Below are positions 11,354 through 19,318 of a stretch of 64,000 bases of DNA, piece by piece. Origin of the DNA: Qipengyuania gaetbuli (GTDB taxonomy: Bacteria; Pseudomonadota; Alphaproteobacteria; Sphingomonadales; Sphingomonadaceae). How positions within the stretch are numbered: position 1 is the first letter of the stretch; each line of letters begins with the position of its first letter. Below the pieces are notes generated by a model that saw only the letters and a program-made list of their open reading frames with translations, made no database searches and was not told the origin of the DNA. The stretch lies in NCBI RefSeq assembly GCF_009827315.1, contig NZ_WTYF01000004.1, forward strand, positions 310,001 to 374,000. Reading direction: 5' to 3'. The position numbers and the translations under genes were made by a program.

Positions 11354-12130
11354 ATGCTGCTGGCAGCCGATGTCGGAAATACCAATGTGGTGTTCGCCCT
11401 GTTTGACGGCCGCGCGATCAAGGCGCGCTGGCGCATCGCGACCGATCCGCGGCGTACTGGCGATGAATATGCCGTGTGGCTCCTGCGCCTGCTCGAGCTC
11501 GAAGGCTACAAGCGCGAGGATATCACGCGCATCATTATCGGCTCGGTTGTCCCGCGTTCGATCCACAACCTCACGGTCCTGTCACAGAAATACTTCGGTA
11601 TCGAACCTCTGATCGCGGGTCAGGACGAGGCGCAGTGGGGCATCACGATCGACGTCGACGAGCCGCGCAGTCTGGGGGCGGACCGTGCCTTGAACACGAT
11701 TGCGGCACACGAGAAATACGATGGCGATCTGATCGTCATCGATTTCGGGACTGCGACCACGATCGACGCGGTCGATTTCACCGGCGCCTACAAGGGCGGG
11801 ATCATCGCGCCTGGCATCAACCTGTCGCTCGATGCGCTGGTCGGCAATACGGCCAAACTCCCGCGTATCGCCATCCGCAAGCCGGACAATGACAGCGTCA
11901 TCGGTCGCAACACGGAAGACCAGATGCTGATCGGCGTATTCTGGGGTTACGTGGCGCTGATCGAAGGTCTGGTGTCCCGGATGAAGGGCGAAATTGGCCG
12001 CCCGGCAAAAGTTGTCGCCACCGGCGGTCTCGCGCTCCTGTTCGACGAAATTACCGACCTGTTCGACGCTGTCGACAGCGATCTTACACTGACCGGTCTG
12101 GCCATCCTGGCCGAAAGGGCTTCCGCTTGA
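11354..12130 (+). CDS. coaX: Type III pantothenate kinase
   Basis: First step of coenzyme A synthesis: ATP-dependent phosphorylation of pantothenate, 258 aa. It shows the ASKHA-fold phosphate motifs of the type III family: [17 protein letters not shown] at the N-terminus, [15 protein letters not shown] near residue 108 and [14 protein letters not shown] near residue 126. It follows birA after 3 bases and its stop overlaps the TTG start of rnj. Confidence 0.95.
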   Translation: MLLAADVGNTNVVFALFDGRAIKARWRIATDPRRTGDEYAVWLLRLLELEGYKREDITRIIIGSVVPRSIHNLTVLSQKYFGIEPLIAGQDEAQWGITIDVDEPRSLGADRALNTIAAHEKYDGDLIVIDFGTATTIDAVDFTGAYKGGIIAPGINLSLDALVGNTAKLPRIAIRKPDNDSVIGRNTEDQMLIGVFWGYVALIEGLVSRMKGEIGRPAKVVATGGLALLFDEITDLFDAVDSDLTLTGLAILAERASA

Positions 12131-13782
12131 AGAAAGATTTCACCCCCGAAGACGAACTGCTGTTCCTGGCCCTTGGCGGGTCGGGCGAAATTGGCATGAA
12201 CGTCAACCTGTACGGCTGCCAGGGCCGCTGGTTGATGGTCGATCTGGGTATGACGTTCTCGGGAGCCGAGTATCCCGGTGTCGACCTGGTATTTGCGGAC
12301 CTCGATTTCATCGAGGAACGCGTCGACCAGCTCGAAGCCATCGTGCTGACCCATGCGCATGAAGACCATATCGGCGCGGTCCCGTATTTCGCGGCCGACC
12401 TCGGTGTGCCCATCTATGCGACGCCATTCACGATGGAACTGGTCCGTCGGAAGCTGGAAGAGGCGGGCGTGCTGGGCGAGGTGGAGCTCCACACCATTCC
12501 CGACGATCACGGCAGCTTCGAGGTCGGCCCGTTCGAGGTGACCTATATCCCGCTCGCGCACTCGATCGCGGAAGGCAATGCCCTGCTGATCGATACCCCG
12601 CATGGCCGTATTTTCCATACCGGCGACTGGAAGCTCGACGAGGATCCCATCATTGGCGAGCCTGCTACGGACGAAGAACTGACCCAGATGGGCGACGAGG
12701 GCATATTGGCGCTCGTCTGCGACAGCACCAACGTCTTCAATCCCGCGCCGAGCGGTTCGGAAGGAGCGGTCTACAAGGGCCTTCTCGAAGAGGTTCAACG
12801 TCACCCCGGTAAGCGAGTGCTGGTGACGACCTTTGCCAGCAACGTGGCCCGTCTCCAGACGCTAGGCGAGGTGGCTCGCGAAACCGGACGCCAGCTATGC
12901 GTCGCAGGCCGCTCGCTCGACCGGATTATCGAGGTGGCACAGGAAAACGGTTATCTCGCCGATTTCCCTGAGCCCGTCGATTTCGACGCTGCAATGAGCT
13001 TGCCGCGTGGAGAACTGCTGATCCTCGCAACGGGTGGGCAGGGCGAGCCGCGGGCGGCACTGTCCCGGATTTCCGAAGACAATCACCCTCTTCAGCTTGT
13101 GTCCGGCGACGTGGTGCTGTTCTCCAGCCGCCAGATCCCGGGCAATGAGCTGTCCATCGGCGCTGTGCAGAACCGGCTTGCCTTGAAGGGCGTGACGATG
13201 GTCACGGACCGCCAGAGCATGATTCACGTGTCCGGCCATCCGGGGCGCCCCGAGCTCGAGGCGCTCTACGGTTGGCTTCGACCCGAAGTGCTGGTGCCCG
13301 TTCACGGCGAGATGCGGCACATGCAGGAACAGGCAAGGCTTGGGCGTGCAAACGGTATACCTGCAGCTGTCTTCCAGCAGAACGGCGACATTGTGCGCCT
13401 GGCACCTGGTGCGCCCGGCGTGATTGCGCAGGTCAGGTCGGGTCGGCTTGTGCTCGATGGCGACATCATCGCACCTGCAGATGGCGAAGCGATGGTCATG
13501 CGCCGGCGCATCATGCACGAAGGCGTGATGATCGTGGCGCTGGACCGCAACCTGTCGGTCCAGATCGACAGCGTCGGGCTTCCGCTGGACGAGGATTACG
13601 GCGATTTCGTTGACGAAGCGAAGGAAGACGTGCGCAGTGCCCTTGCCAAGCTGAAGGGAAGGGAACGTTCAGACCGCGAGGCTGTGCACGAGGCTGCGCG
13701 CCTTGCCGCACGGCGCGCGGCGCAGCGCTGGTCCGGCAAGCGGCCGCAGGTGCGCGTGCTCCTTCCGGAAGTGGGTGAGTGA
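12127..13782 (+). CDS. rnj: Ribonuclease J
   Basis: Metallo-beta-lactamase/beta-CASP ribonuclease with 5'-exo and endo activity in mRNA decay and rRNA maturation, 551 aa. The start is TTG, overlapping the coaX stop. Visible elements are the N-terminal [17 protein letters not shown], the zinc motif HAHEDH (residues 76-81), HTGDWKLD near residue 161, CDSTN near residue 198 and the beta-CASP region ending in [11 protein letters not shown]. Alphaproteobacteria commonly carry RNase J together with RNase E. Confidence 0.95.
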   Translation: MKKDFTPEDELLFLALGGSGEIGMNVNLYGCQGRWLMVDLGMTFSGAEYPGVDLVFADLDFIEERVDQLEAIVLTHAHEDHIGAVPYFAADLGVPIYATPFTMELVRRKLEEAGVLGEVELHTIPDDHGSFEVGPFEVTYIPLAHSIAEGNALLIDTPHGRIFHTGDWKLDEDPIIGEPATDEELTQMGDEGILALVCDSTNVFNPAPSGSEGAVYKGLLEEVQRHPGKRVLVTTFASNVARLQTLGEVARETGRQLCVAGRSLDRIIEVAQENGYLADFPEPVDFDAAMSLPRGELLILATGGQGEPRAALSRISEDNHPLQLVSGDVVLFSSRQIPGNELSIGAVQNRLALKGVTMVTDRQSMIHVSGHPGRPELEALYGWLRPEVLVPVHGEMRHMQEQARLGRANGIPAAVFQQNGDIVRLAPGAPGVIAQVRSGRLVLDGDIIAPADGEAMVMRRRIMHEGVMIVALDRNLSVQIDSVGLPLDEDYGDFVDEAKEDVRSALAKLKGRERSDREAVHEAARLAARRAAQRWSGKRPQVRVLLPEVGE

Positions 13783-13787
13783 CGACA

Positions 13788-14072
13788 ATGGAATTGCCGA
13801 TGCAGTGGACTTCGATCGTCGCGATCTATGTCCTGTTCTGGGTGGTAAGCGCCTTCGTCCTGCTTCCCTTCGGGGTTCGCACCGCCGACGAAACCGGTGC
13901 GGAGACGATACCCGGTCAGGCGGAAAGCGCCCCGGTCAATTTCCGTCCCGGACGGATCGCCATGCGCGCAACGATCCTGTCGGCTCTGCTGACCACGCTT
14001 TACGTCGTGAACTACGCCTATGGCTGGATCGAGGCAGAAGACCTGATCTTCTGGGGTCCGACCGTCCAGTAG
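13788..14072 (+). CDS. DUF1467 family small membrane protein
   Basis: A 94-aa protein with two hydrophobic segments (residues 6-26 and about 61-81) joined by a short polar region with the PFGVRTADE segment typical of DUF1467. The function is unknown; the family is widespread in alphaproteobacteria. I chose the ATG at 13788 because GGTGAG lies 8 bases upstream; a GTG at 13779 overlapping the rnj stop is an alternative. It is the last gene of the nuo-birA-coaX-rnj run. Confidence 0.75.
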   Translation: MELPMQWTSIVAIYVLFWVVSAFVLLPFGVRTADETGAETIPGQAESAPVNFRPGRIAMRATILSALLTTLYVVNYAYGWIEAEDLIFWGPTVQ

Positions 14073-14075
14073 AAC

Positions 14076-16685
14076 CTACTGGCGCAGGCGCTCCAATGCC
14101 TGGGCCATCACCACGTAGAGCTTGCCCATGTCGCTCGACAGCAGGGTGACGCTCAGCGCATTGCCGTCGCGGGTGGACAGCAGGTTCCTGAGCATCGCCT
14201 CGAAGTCGTGGATGTACCGGTTCACGTGTTCGCGGAAATCTGTATCCTCGTCGTAGAGCTCGGCAATCTCGCGGGCTTGGCCATTGTCGATCAGCTTGAC
14301 CGCGCGGCGCGTGAAGATGCCGCGATCGCCGCGCAGGTAGCTGGCCCAGGCGGTGTCGGTCACATCGGTCGAAAGAGCCTTGGCGATATCGATGGAATTG
14401 GAGTTCAGGCTTTCGGTAATGAGAGCCACACGGCGGGCGAAATCGCCGTCCACGCTGTCGGTGATCTTGTCCCGCGCATGAGCGATGCGTGCCTCGAGAT
14501 TGACGGTAAGCTCGTTGAGGCGCGCGAGTTGGTCCCGCAGTTCCTTGGCGGATGAACGCGCCGCTTCGGTGGAGCGTTGGCGGGCCTCGTCGAGACGGGC
14601 GAGCGCATCGGCCGTATGCTCCGCCAGCGCCTTGTCGATTGCTTCGCTGCTGCGTTCGCCGACGGACCTGGCCAGGCGGGCAATCCGCTCGGCATCTTCG
14701 GTTTCTACGGCTTCGAGAGCAGTGCGGGCCCTGTCTTCGAGTTCGGTGATCGATGCGCTGAGTTCGCTCTGCACGCGCTCGGCGAGCTGCGCGCTTTCGT
14801 CCCGCAATGCCGCGATGCCGGCACGCAGGCGTTCGACACTGTCGACTTGCGCTGCGGCAGTTTCGCCGAAGCCCGACTGGAAGTTCTCGAAGCTTTCGAT
14901 GGCTTCCCGCGTCCGTCGTTCGATCTCTTCCATGCCTTGCGTGAGCTGGTCCCCGGAAGCGCGGGCCTGATCGAGCAGCGAGCGGATGTCTGCAGTGCGC
15001 TGCTCGATATGTTCGAGCCGGTCTTCGGACGCCTTCATCGCCACGGGCAGGTCTTCGCGGCTGTGGCGCGCGCTGGCCTGGATCAGTTCGAGCAGGCGGA
15101 CGCTGGCGTCGGTCAGGCGGGCAACCGCAGTATCGGTTCCGTCCAGCGCCTCACGGCTGCCGGTCAGCTTGTCTGCAAGCTTTGTCACGGCCTGGTCGAG
15201 ATCCTCGCCGGCCTCGCGACCCTGCTCGCGCACGATGTCGAAGGTAGAGCCGAGCGCTGCGACCTTCTCGGCCAGCGCCTCGCTTTCTTCGGTCAGCCTT
15301 TCGAGCTGCGAACGTTGGGCTGCGCGACGCGCTTCGACGGCTTCGTCGATTGCCGCCAGCTTCAATTCGAGATCGCGCGCAATGTCATCCTGTGCACCGC
15401 TTAGCGCAGCAAGACGTTCGCTGGTGGCATTGTCGAGCGAAGTGCCATGCGCGTCGATCTTGGCATTGATGGTCTCGGCCCGCTCGTAGAGGACCTGAAC
15501 GCGTTCTGTTGCGGCCTGGATGACGGCCGCATCCATGCGCTCGATTTCCGAGATCGCATCGGTGAGGCGTTTCCTGAGGCCTTCAACCTGTCCGGTCCAG
15601 GCCTCGAGAGCGTGCTCCTCACCCTTGCGGATTGAGCCCGCAAGCTGGGCAGCTTCGACACGCAGCCCTGTGAACCGGTCGCGCATCGCGGCGAGAGCGA
15701 GCTCTTCTTCGGCACTGGCCGTTTGCTGTGCCTCTGCAAGTTCGCTGCGGAGGGCCTCCGAGCGGGCACGGATTGCAGCCAGCGCCTCGATTTCGCGCAC
15801 GTCGAGTTCTGCGCGTGCTTGCTCGCTGGTTTCGCGCAGGGCTGCGAAGCGTTCCTCCCCGATGCGTTCGAGGTCAGACGCCTGGGCGGTAAAGGCTTCG
15901 AGAGCCTCGTCGACGCGGGTCTGGAGCGATTTCACCTGGCGTTCGCTCGCAGCGCCGAATTCGTTGAGCCGCTCGAAGCCGGAAACCAGCTTGTCGAGCT
16001 GTTCCTGCGCGCTGCGACCAGCGCCGCCGATCTGGTTGGAGACGTCTTTCGCGGAATTGGCGATGACGGGCAGATTGTCGCGCAGGCGCGTCATGTTCTC
16101 GAGCGCGGTGGCGCTGACGGTGGCGATCTGTTCGACCTGGTGCCCGTTATCGAGAACGAGGCCCTGCAGCTTGTCCGCATGCTCGGACAGACGCTCGCTC
16201 GCCGAGCGGCTGAGGAATTCGAGTTCGCGCGACTGGCTGCCGAGGAATTCGCGAGCAAGGCTGAGTTCGCGGTTCACGACAGCGAGTCTCGCCTCGAGAC
16301 GGGCAGATTCTTCTGCCAGCGAGCGAGAGACCTCACCGAACCTGCGCGCCTCCACAGTCGAGTAGCGGCGCGACAGGATCCATAGCGAAACGATCAGGAG
16401 GACCGGGACCGCCCAGGCGGAAGTCCAGCCGCTCCACTGCTGGATTGTGCCGCCGGCAAGGATTTCCGCGCGGTTGGCGTAACCGAAGAAAGCCGTCCAA
16501 GCCGTTGTGGCGAGACCCGCGATGGTCGGCACGATCCAGCCCCGGCGAGACATCGCTACGGGTTCGGCCTCTTCCCATTCCTCGAATTCGACCACTTCGT
16601 CCTGCAATTCGAGCGTTTCGGGCTCTGCGTGCTGGACGTTTTCGGTTTCGCCTTCGACGACGGTGATGTGCGATCGCTTCCTCAT
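14076..16685 (-). CDS. Large coiled-coil inner-membrane protein
   Basis: 869 aa with an acidic N-terminal tail (about 45 residues), two transmembrane segments (about residues 51-68 and 84-105) and roughly 640 residues of predicted coiled coil rich in Glu, Ala, Arg and Leu. It ends in a globular region of about 110 residues (ASYLRGDRGIFTRRAVKLID ... LLSSDMGKLYVVMAQALERL). With two membrane passes, both tail and coil should be cytoplasmic. The end region recalls alphaproteobacterial coiled-coil proteins sometimes labelled kinesin-like or ATPase, but I see no Walker motif. It is transcribed divergently from the Hpt-like gene across a 70-bp region holding a CtrA box. Function unknown; a scaffold or polarity role is inference. 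Confidence 0.8.
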   Translation of the reverse strand: MRKRSHITVVEGETENVQHAEPETLELQDEVVEFEEWEEAEPVAMSRRGWIVPTIAGLATTAWTAFFGYANRAEILAGGTIQQWSGWTSAWAVPVLLIVSLWILSRRYSTVEARRFGEVSRSLAEESARLEARLAVVNRELSLAREFLGSQSRELEFLSRSASERLSEHADKLQGLVLDNGHQVEQIATVSATALENMTRLRDNLPVIANSAKDVSNQIGGAGRSAQEQLDKLVSGFERLNEFGAASERQVKSLQTRVDEALEAFTAQASDLERIGEERFAALRETSEQARAELDVREIEALAAIRARSEALRSELAEAQQTASAEEELALAAMRDRFTGLRVEAAQLAGSIRKGEEHALEAWTGQVEGLRKRLTDAISEIERMDAAVIQAATERVQVLYERAETINAKIDAHGTSLDNATSERLAALSGAQDDIARDLELKLAAIDEAVEARRAAQRSQLERLTEESEALAEKVAALGSTFDIVREQGREAGEDLDQAVTKLADKLTGSREALDGTDTAVARLTDASVRLLELIQASARHSREDLPVAMKASEDRLEHIEQRTADIRSLLDQARASGDQLTQGMEEIERRTREAIESFENFQSGFGETAAAQVDSVERLRAGIAALRDESAQLAERVQSELSASITELEDRARTALEAVETEDAERIARLARSVGERSSEAIDKALAEHTADALARLDEARQRSTEAARSSAKELRDQLARLNELTVNLEARIAHARDKITDSVDGDFARRVALITESLNSNSIDIAKALSTDVTDTAWASYLRGDRGIFTRRAVKLIDNGQAREIAELYDEDTDFREHVNRYIHDFEAMLRNLLSTRDGNALSVTLLSSDMGKLYVVMAQALERLRQ

Positions 16686-16714
16686 GCGGGGAAGCTACCA
16701 CGTTTGGGCCATCC

Positions 16715-16731
16715 TTAAAGCCTATTTAACC
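16715..16731. promoter_or_regulatory. CtrA-type binding site in a divergent promoter
   Basis: The sequence reads TTAA-agcctat-TTAACC, a full match to the CtrA consensus TTAA-N7-TTAA(C). It lies centrally in the 70-bp gap between the coiled-coil gene (start 16685, minus) and the Hpt-like gene (start 16756, plus), so one site could control both. CtrA is the cell-cycle and motility master regulator of alphaproteobacteria. Occupancy is inferred, not shown. Confidence 0.7.
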
Positions 16732-16755
16732 CTCGGGCCGCTATTAAGCCGAGCC

Positions 16756-17055
16756 ATGGCCTATCATTCTGCCAGTTTCGACAGTGCCTTAGCGAGCGCA
16801 GCGGGCGAGGATCCCCAGCTCGCGGCGGAGTTGCGCGCGGCGTTCAAGGACAGTCTCGAACAGCGGCTTGACCTCCTCAAGAGAGCGCGCTGTGATGCAA
16901 ACTGGTACCAGGCAGCCGAGCGCCTCCGTGGCCTGGCCGCCAGCTTCAACTCCGGCGAACTGATCGAACTGGCCGAAAACGCGCTGCAGGCCGCTCCGGG
17001 CGAGCCCACCGTGGTGCGCGATATCGAGACGTTCTCCCAAGAATTCGGGGAATAG
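16756..17055 (+). CDS. Hpt-like four-helix protein lacking the phospho-histidine
   Basis: A 99-aa all-helical protein. The start is the ATG at 16756; the longer open frame upstream runs through the promoter region and the antisense of the neighbour. Residues 50-70 (WYQAAERLRGLAASFNSGEL) follow the Hpt pattern 'AHxLKGsAaxxGaxxL' closely, but the phospho-accepting His is Glu55. The later helix ELIELAENAL also fits. It is first in a four-gene set with the NTase-like, helical and kinase-like genes. The sequence shows the motif loss; a scaffold, decoy or adaptor role is inference. Confidence 0.75.
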   Translation: MAYHSASFDSALASAAGEDPQLAAELRAAFKDSLEQRLDLLKRARCDANWYQAAERLRGLAASFNSGELIELAENALQAAPGEPTVVRDIETFSQEFGE

Positions 17056-17110
17056 GGGACCGGAGCCGAAGCTGCTCCTTTGCAGCGGGCACCATGCTGC
17101 CTAAGGTGGC

Positions 17111-18319
17111 GTGCCTGGCTTTTCGGAGTTGTCTGCCCCCGTGCGTATTGCCCTGCTGTCCATACTCGATCGGGATCCCGCTCCTGGGAGAACGAGGCCG
17201 GCCTTCCTGCCATTTGCAGGTGCGCGAGTGATCGAAAGGCAGCTGGACCTGGCATTGTCACTGGGTTGCGAAGCGGTCGCCTGCCTCGCCGACGGCATCG
17301 GGCGCGAGGTCATCGAATTGCAGCACCGGGCCGAAAAGGCAGGCGCGCGCTTCATTGCCGTGCGCGAGCCTGCCAAGCTTTCAGGACTGGTGACTGCGAA
17401 TGACGAATTGCTCGTCATCGCATCGGGCGTCCTGCCAGAGCCCGCAGCAGTAGAGCGCTTGCTGGCAAAGCCCGCGGTGGTCGCATTTCCGGCTGATGTG
17501 GCGGTGCCGCTCGGCTTTGAACGGATCGATCCGGAGTTTGCCTGGACCGGCGTAGTTCTCACACGCGGTAATCTGGTCGAGCGGCTGACCGAGCTGCCGC
17601 CTGATATCGACGTGCCTTCCTCGCTCATGCGACTGGCCCTGCAAACCGGCACGCAGCTCGTCCCTGCGGAACGGCGGCTGCTCGACGACGGGGACTGGAC
17701 GATCGACGCCACGCCCGAAGAGCTTAAGGCCCGCGAAACACGGTGGATCGAGGCTCAGCGGGAGAAGATACCGTTCAACGCTCCGGGTATCGCCGTTGCA
17801 GAGAGAGCGGGAACGCGCCTTGCTCGCGACATCGTCGGGCGGAAAAGCGAGGCTGCTCCGGCTATAGTGTCCGGCGTGTTTGCGGCCTCCGCAGGAATTG
17901 CGGGATGGCTTGAAATGCCGGCCCTGGGTTTCGGGTTTCTTGCCGTTGCGGCTTTCTTCGCGAGGGTGGGCCTCGTAATCGAGCGCATCGCGAGCAAGGG
18001 CGATACTGGCGCGAAACGCGGATCGTTTGTTAAGTTACTGCAGCATCTATCTGATCCTCTTGTGATTTATCTGATGTACGCCGCATCCTCGCAAGAATCG
18101 GATTGGGTGCGCCTGTTCGTGCCCGCTATGCTTGTCGGGTTGCTACGACTTGGCGAATGGCACGGGAACGAGGATTGGCGGCGGACCTACGCGGATCGGA
18201 TCCTGCTCAGTACTATCCTGTGTGCGGCTGCATTCTTCGGGGTATCGGCAGAGGTTGGCGCGTTCATTGCCTTGCTGGTCCTTATTTCCCGCTTTCTTGC
18301 TCCCTTTCGCCAGCCCTAA
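17111..18319 (+). CDS. Nucleotidyltransferase-like N-terminal domain fused to a membrane domain
   Basis: 402 aa, GTG start at 17111. Residues 10-110 resemble the Rossmann-like fold of sugar-phosphate nucleotidyltransferases (ALLSILDRDPAPGRTRPAFL then FAGARVIERQLDLALSLG). The nucleotide loop that normally reads GGxGTR is degraded to PAPGRTR. The C-terminal part, from about residue 250, has about four hydrophobic segments. The layout recalls fusions of a cytidylyltransferase with a CDP-alcohol phosphatidyltransferase, but the DxxDGxxAR motif of the latter is not present. It lies between the Hpt-like and helical genes, same strand, with 36-55 base gaps. Substrate and activity are unknown. Confidence 0.65.
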   Translation: MPGFSELSAPVRIALLSILDRDPAPGRTRPAFLPFAGARVIERQLDLALSLGCEAVACLADGIGREVIELQHRAEKAGARFIAVREPAKLSGLVTANDELLVIASGVLPEPAAVERLLAKPAVVAFPADVAVPLGFERIDPEFAWTGVVLTRGNLVERLTELPPDIDVPSSLMRLALQTGTQLVPAERRLLDDGDWTIDATPEELKARETRWIEAQREKIPFNAPGIAVAERAGTRLARDIVGRKSEAAPAIVSGVFAASAGIAGWLEMPALGFGFLAVAAFFARVGLVIERIASKGDTGAKRGSFVKLLQHLSDPLVIYLMYAASSQESDWVRLFVPAMLVGLLRLGEWHGNEDWRRTYADRILLSTILCAAAFFGVSAEVGAFIALLVLISRFLAPFRQP

Positions 18320-18332
18320 CTTCGAATTAACC
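18316..18332 (+). promoter_or_regulatory. CtrA-like site upstream of the helical-protein gene
   Basis: The sequence reads CTAA-cttcgaa-TTAACC, one base from TTAA-N7-TTAACC. It starts within the last codon and stop of the NTase-like gene and ends 23 bases before the ATG at 18356. It could drive a second, internal transcript of the operon. Because one half-site is imperfect, confidence is limited. Confidence 0.45.
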
Positions 18333-18355
18333 ACACGGCTGCTACGCGCGGGAGT

Positions 18356-19318
18356 ATGACAATGGCGCAGGACAGGCCCGGAAAGAATTCTGGCACGCAG
18401 GCGGAATTGCGCGCTGCTCTTGCGAGCGGGCAGCAGGCGCTCGACCGCATCGAGCCGATACTGGGCCATCTCCTGTCGTCGCCGGACCATTCGCTGTTCA
18501 GCGACGAGATCGTCGCGCGCCTCCGCGGAATGTTTAACGACCTCGCTTGGCAGGTCCTGCGCGTGCAGGCGGAGGCGACCGGTCAGGCGGGCCGCGAGGC
18601 ATTCGCGGAGCGTCACGGCGAAGCACTTGCCGCGCATTTCCAGCAGTGCGGAGCGATCTTGACCCATTGTCATTCGTTGGCGGTCGAATGGCAGTTGACG
18701 GAACGTCTCGAAGCCAAGGGTGGGCTGGACCCGGTACTCTCGCCAGTTCTCCAGGACTTCATTGCACACCACGATCCCTCGGTGGCGAGCACGGCCATGT
18801 CCGCACTTGCTGCGCAGGCGCGTTTTGCGCAGGCGCAGAGGCGTATGGAACTCCCGCTCGCAGAATTGCCAGGTGACCTGTTTCACGAGGTACTCGTGTC
18901 ATGGCGGACCTATAACGGCGAGCGCGTTTCTGACGCTCTGACCCGCGCCGAAGGAAAGATGCGCTCGAATTTCGATGAAAGCGCCAGTCGCCTGGCCCTG
19001 TTCGCCCGTCTAATCGCCAGCATCGGTGGCCAGGCGCTCGACGCGCTAACGCCTGACCGGGCAGGGGCCGGACTGTTCTTCACAGCGCTTGCCGCCCGGT
19101 CGGGTCAAACGAGGGCAGAGGCAATTCTTTCGAGCAATTACCGCCAGGTTCCGAGGCTCGCCCTAGGCCTTCGGGCAGCGGGCCTGCCGGCGAGCAAGGT
19201 CGACGAGGTGCTGTTGAAGCTGCATCCACAGGCGGCACCGATTGCCGATCTCGACCTTGTCAGCGAAGCAGAAGCGCGCCGAATGCTCGCCGATGTGCAA
19301 GCGGAGATCGGCGCATGA
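18356..19318 (+). CDS. Helical hypothetical protein, distantly DUF2336-like
   Basis: A 320-aa soluble, mostly helical protein without a signal peptide or membrane segment. The C-terminal part (residues about 235-300: FFTALAARSGQTRAEA ... LALGLRAAGLPASKVDEVL) resembles the helical-repeat end of DUF2336 proteins, which occur near regulatory genes in alphaproteobacteria; this is a weak resemblance from memory. The last 4 bases overlap the start of the kinase-like gene, so the two are probably translated together. Function unknown. Confidence 0.6.
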   Translation: MTMAQDRPGKNSGTQAELRAALASGQQALDRIEPILGHLLSSPDHSLFSDEIVARLRGMFNDLAWQVLRVQAEATGQAGREAFAERHGEALAAHFQQCGAILTHCHSLAVEWQLTERLEAKGGLDPVLSPVLQDFIAHHDPSVASTAMSALAAQARFAQAQRRMELPLAELPGDLFHEVLVSWRTYNGERVSDALTRAEGKMRSNFDESASRLALFARLIASIGGQALDALTPDRAGAGLFFTALAARSGQTRAEAILSSNYRQVPRLALGLRAAGLPASKVDEVLLKLHPQAAPIADLDLVSEAEARRMLADVQAEIGA

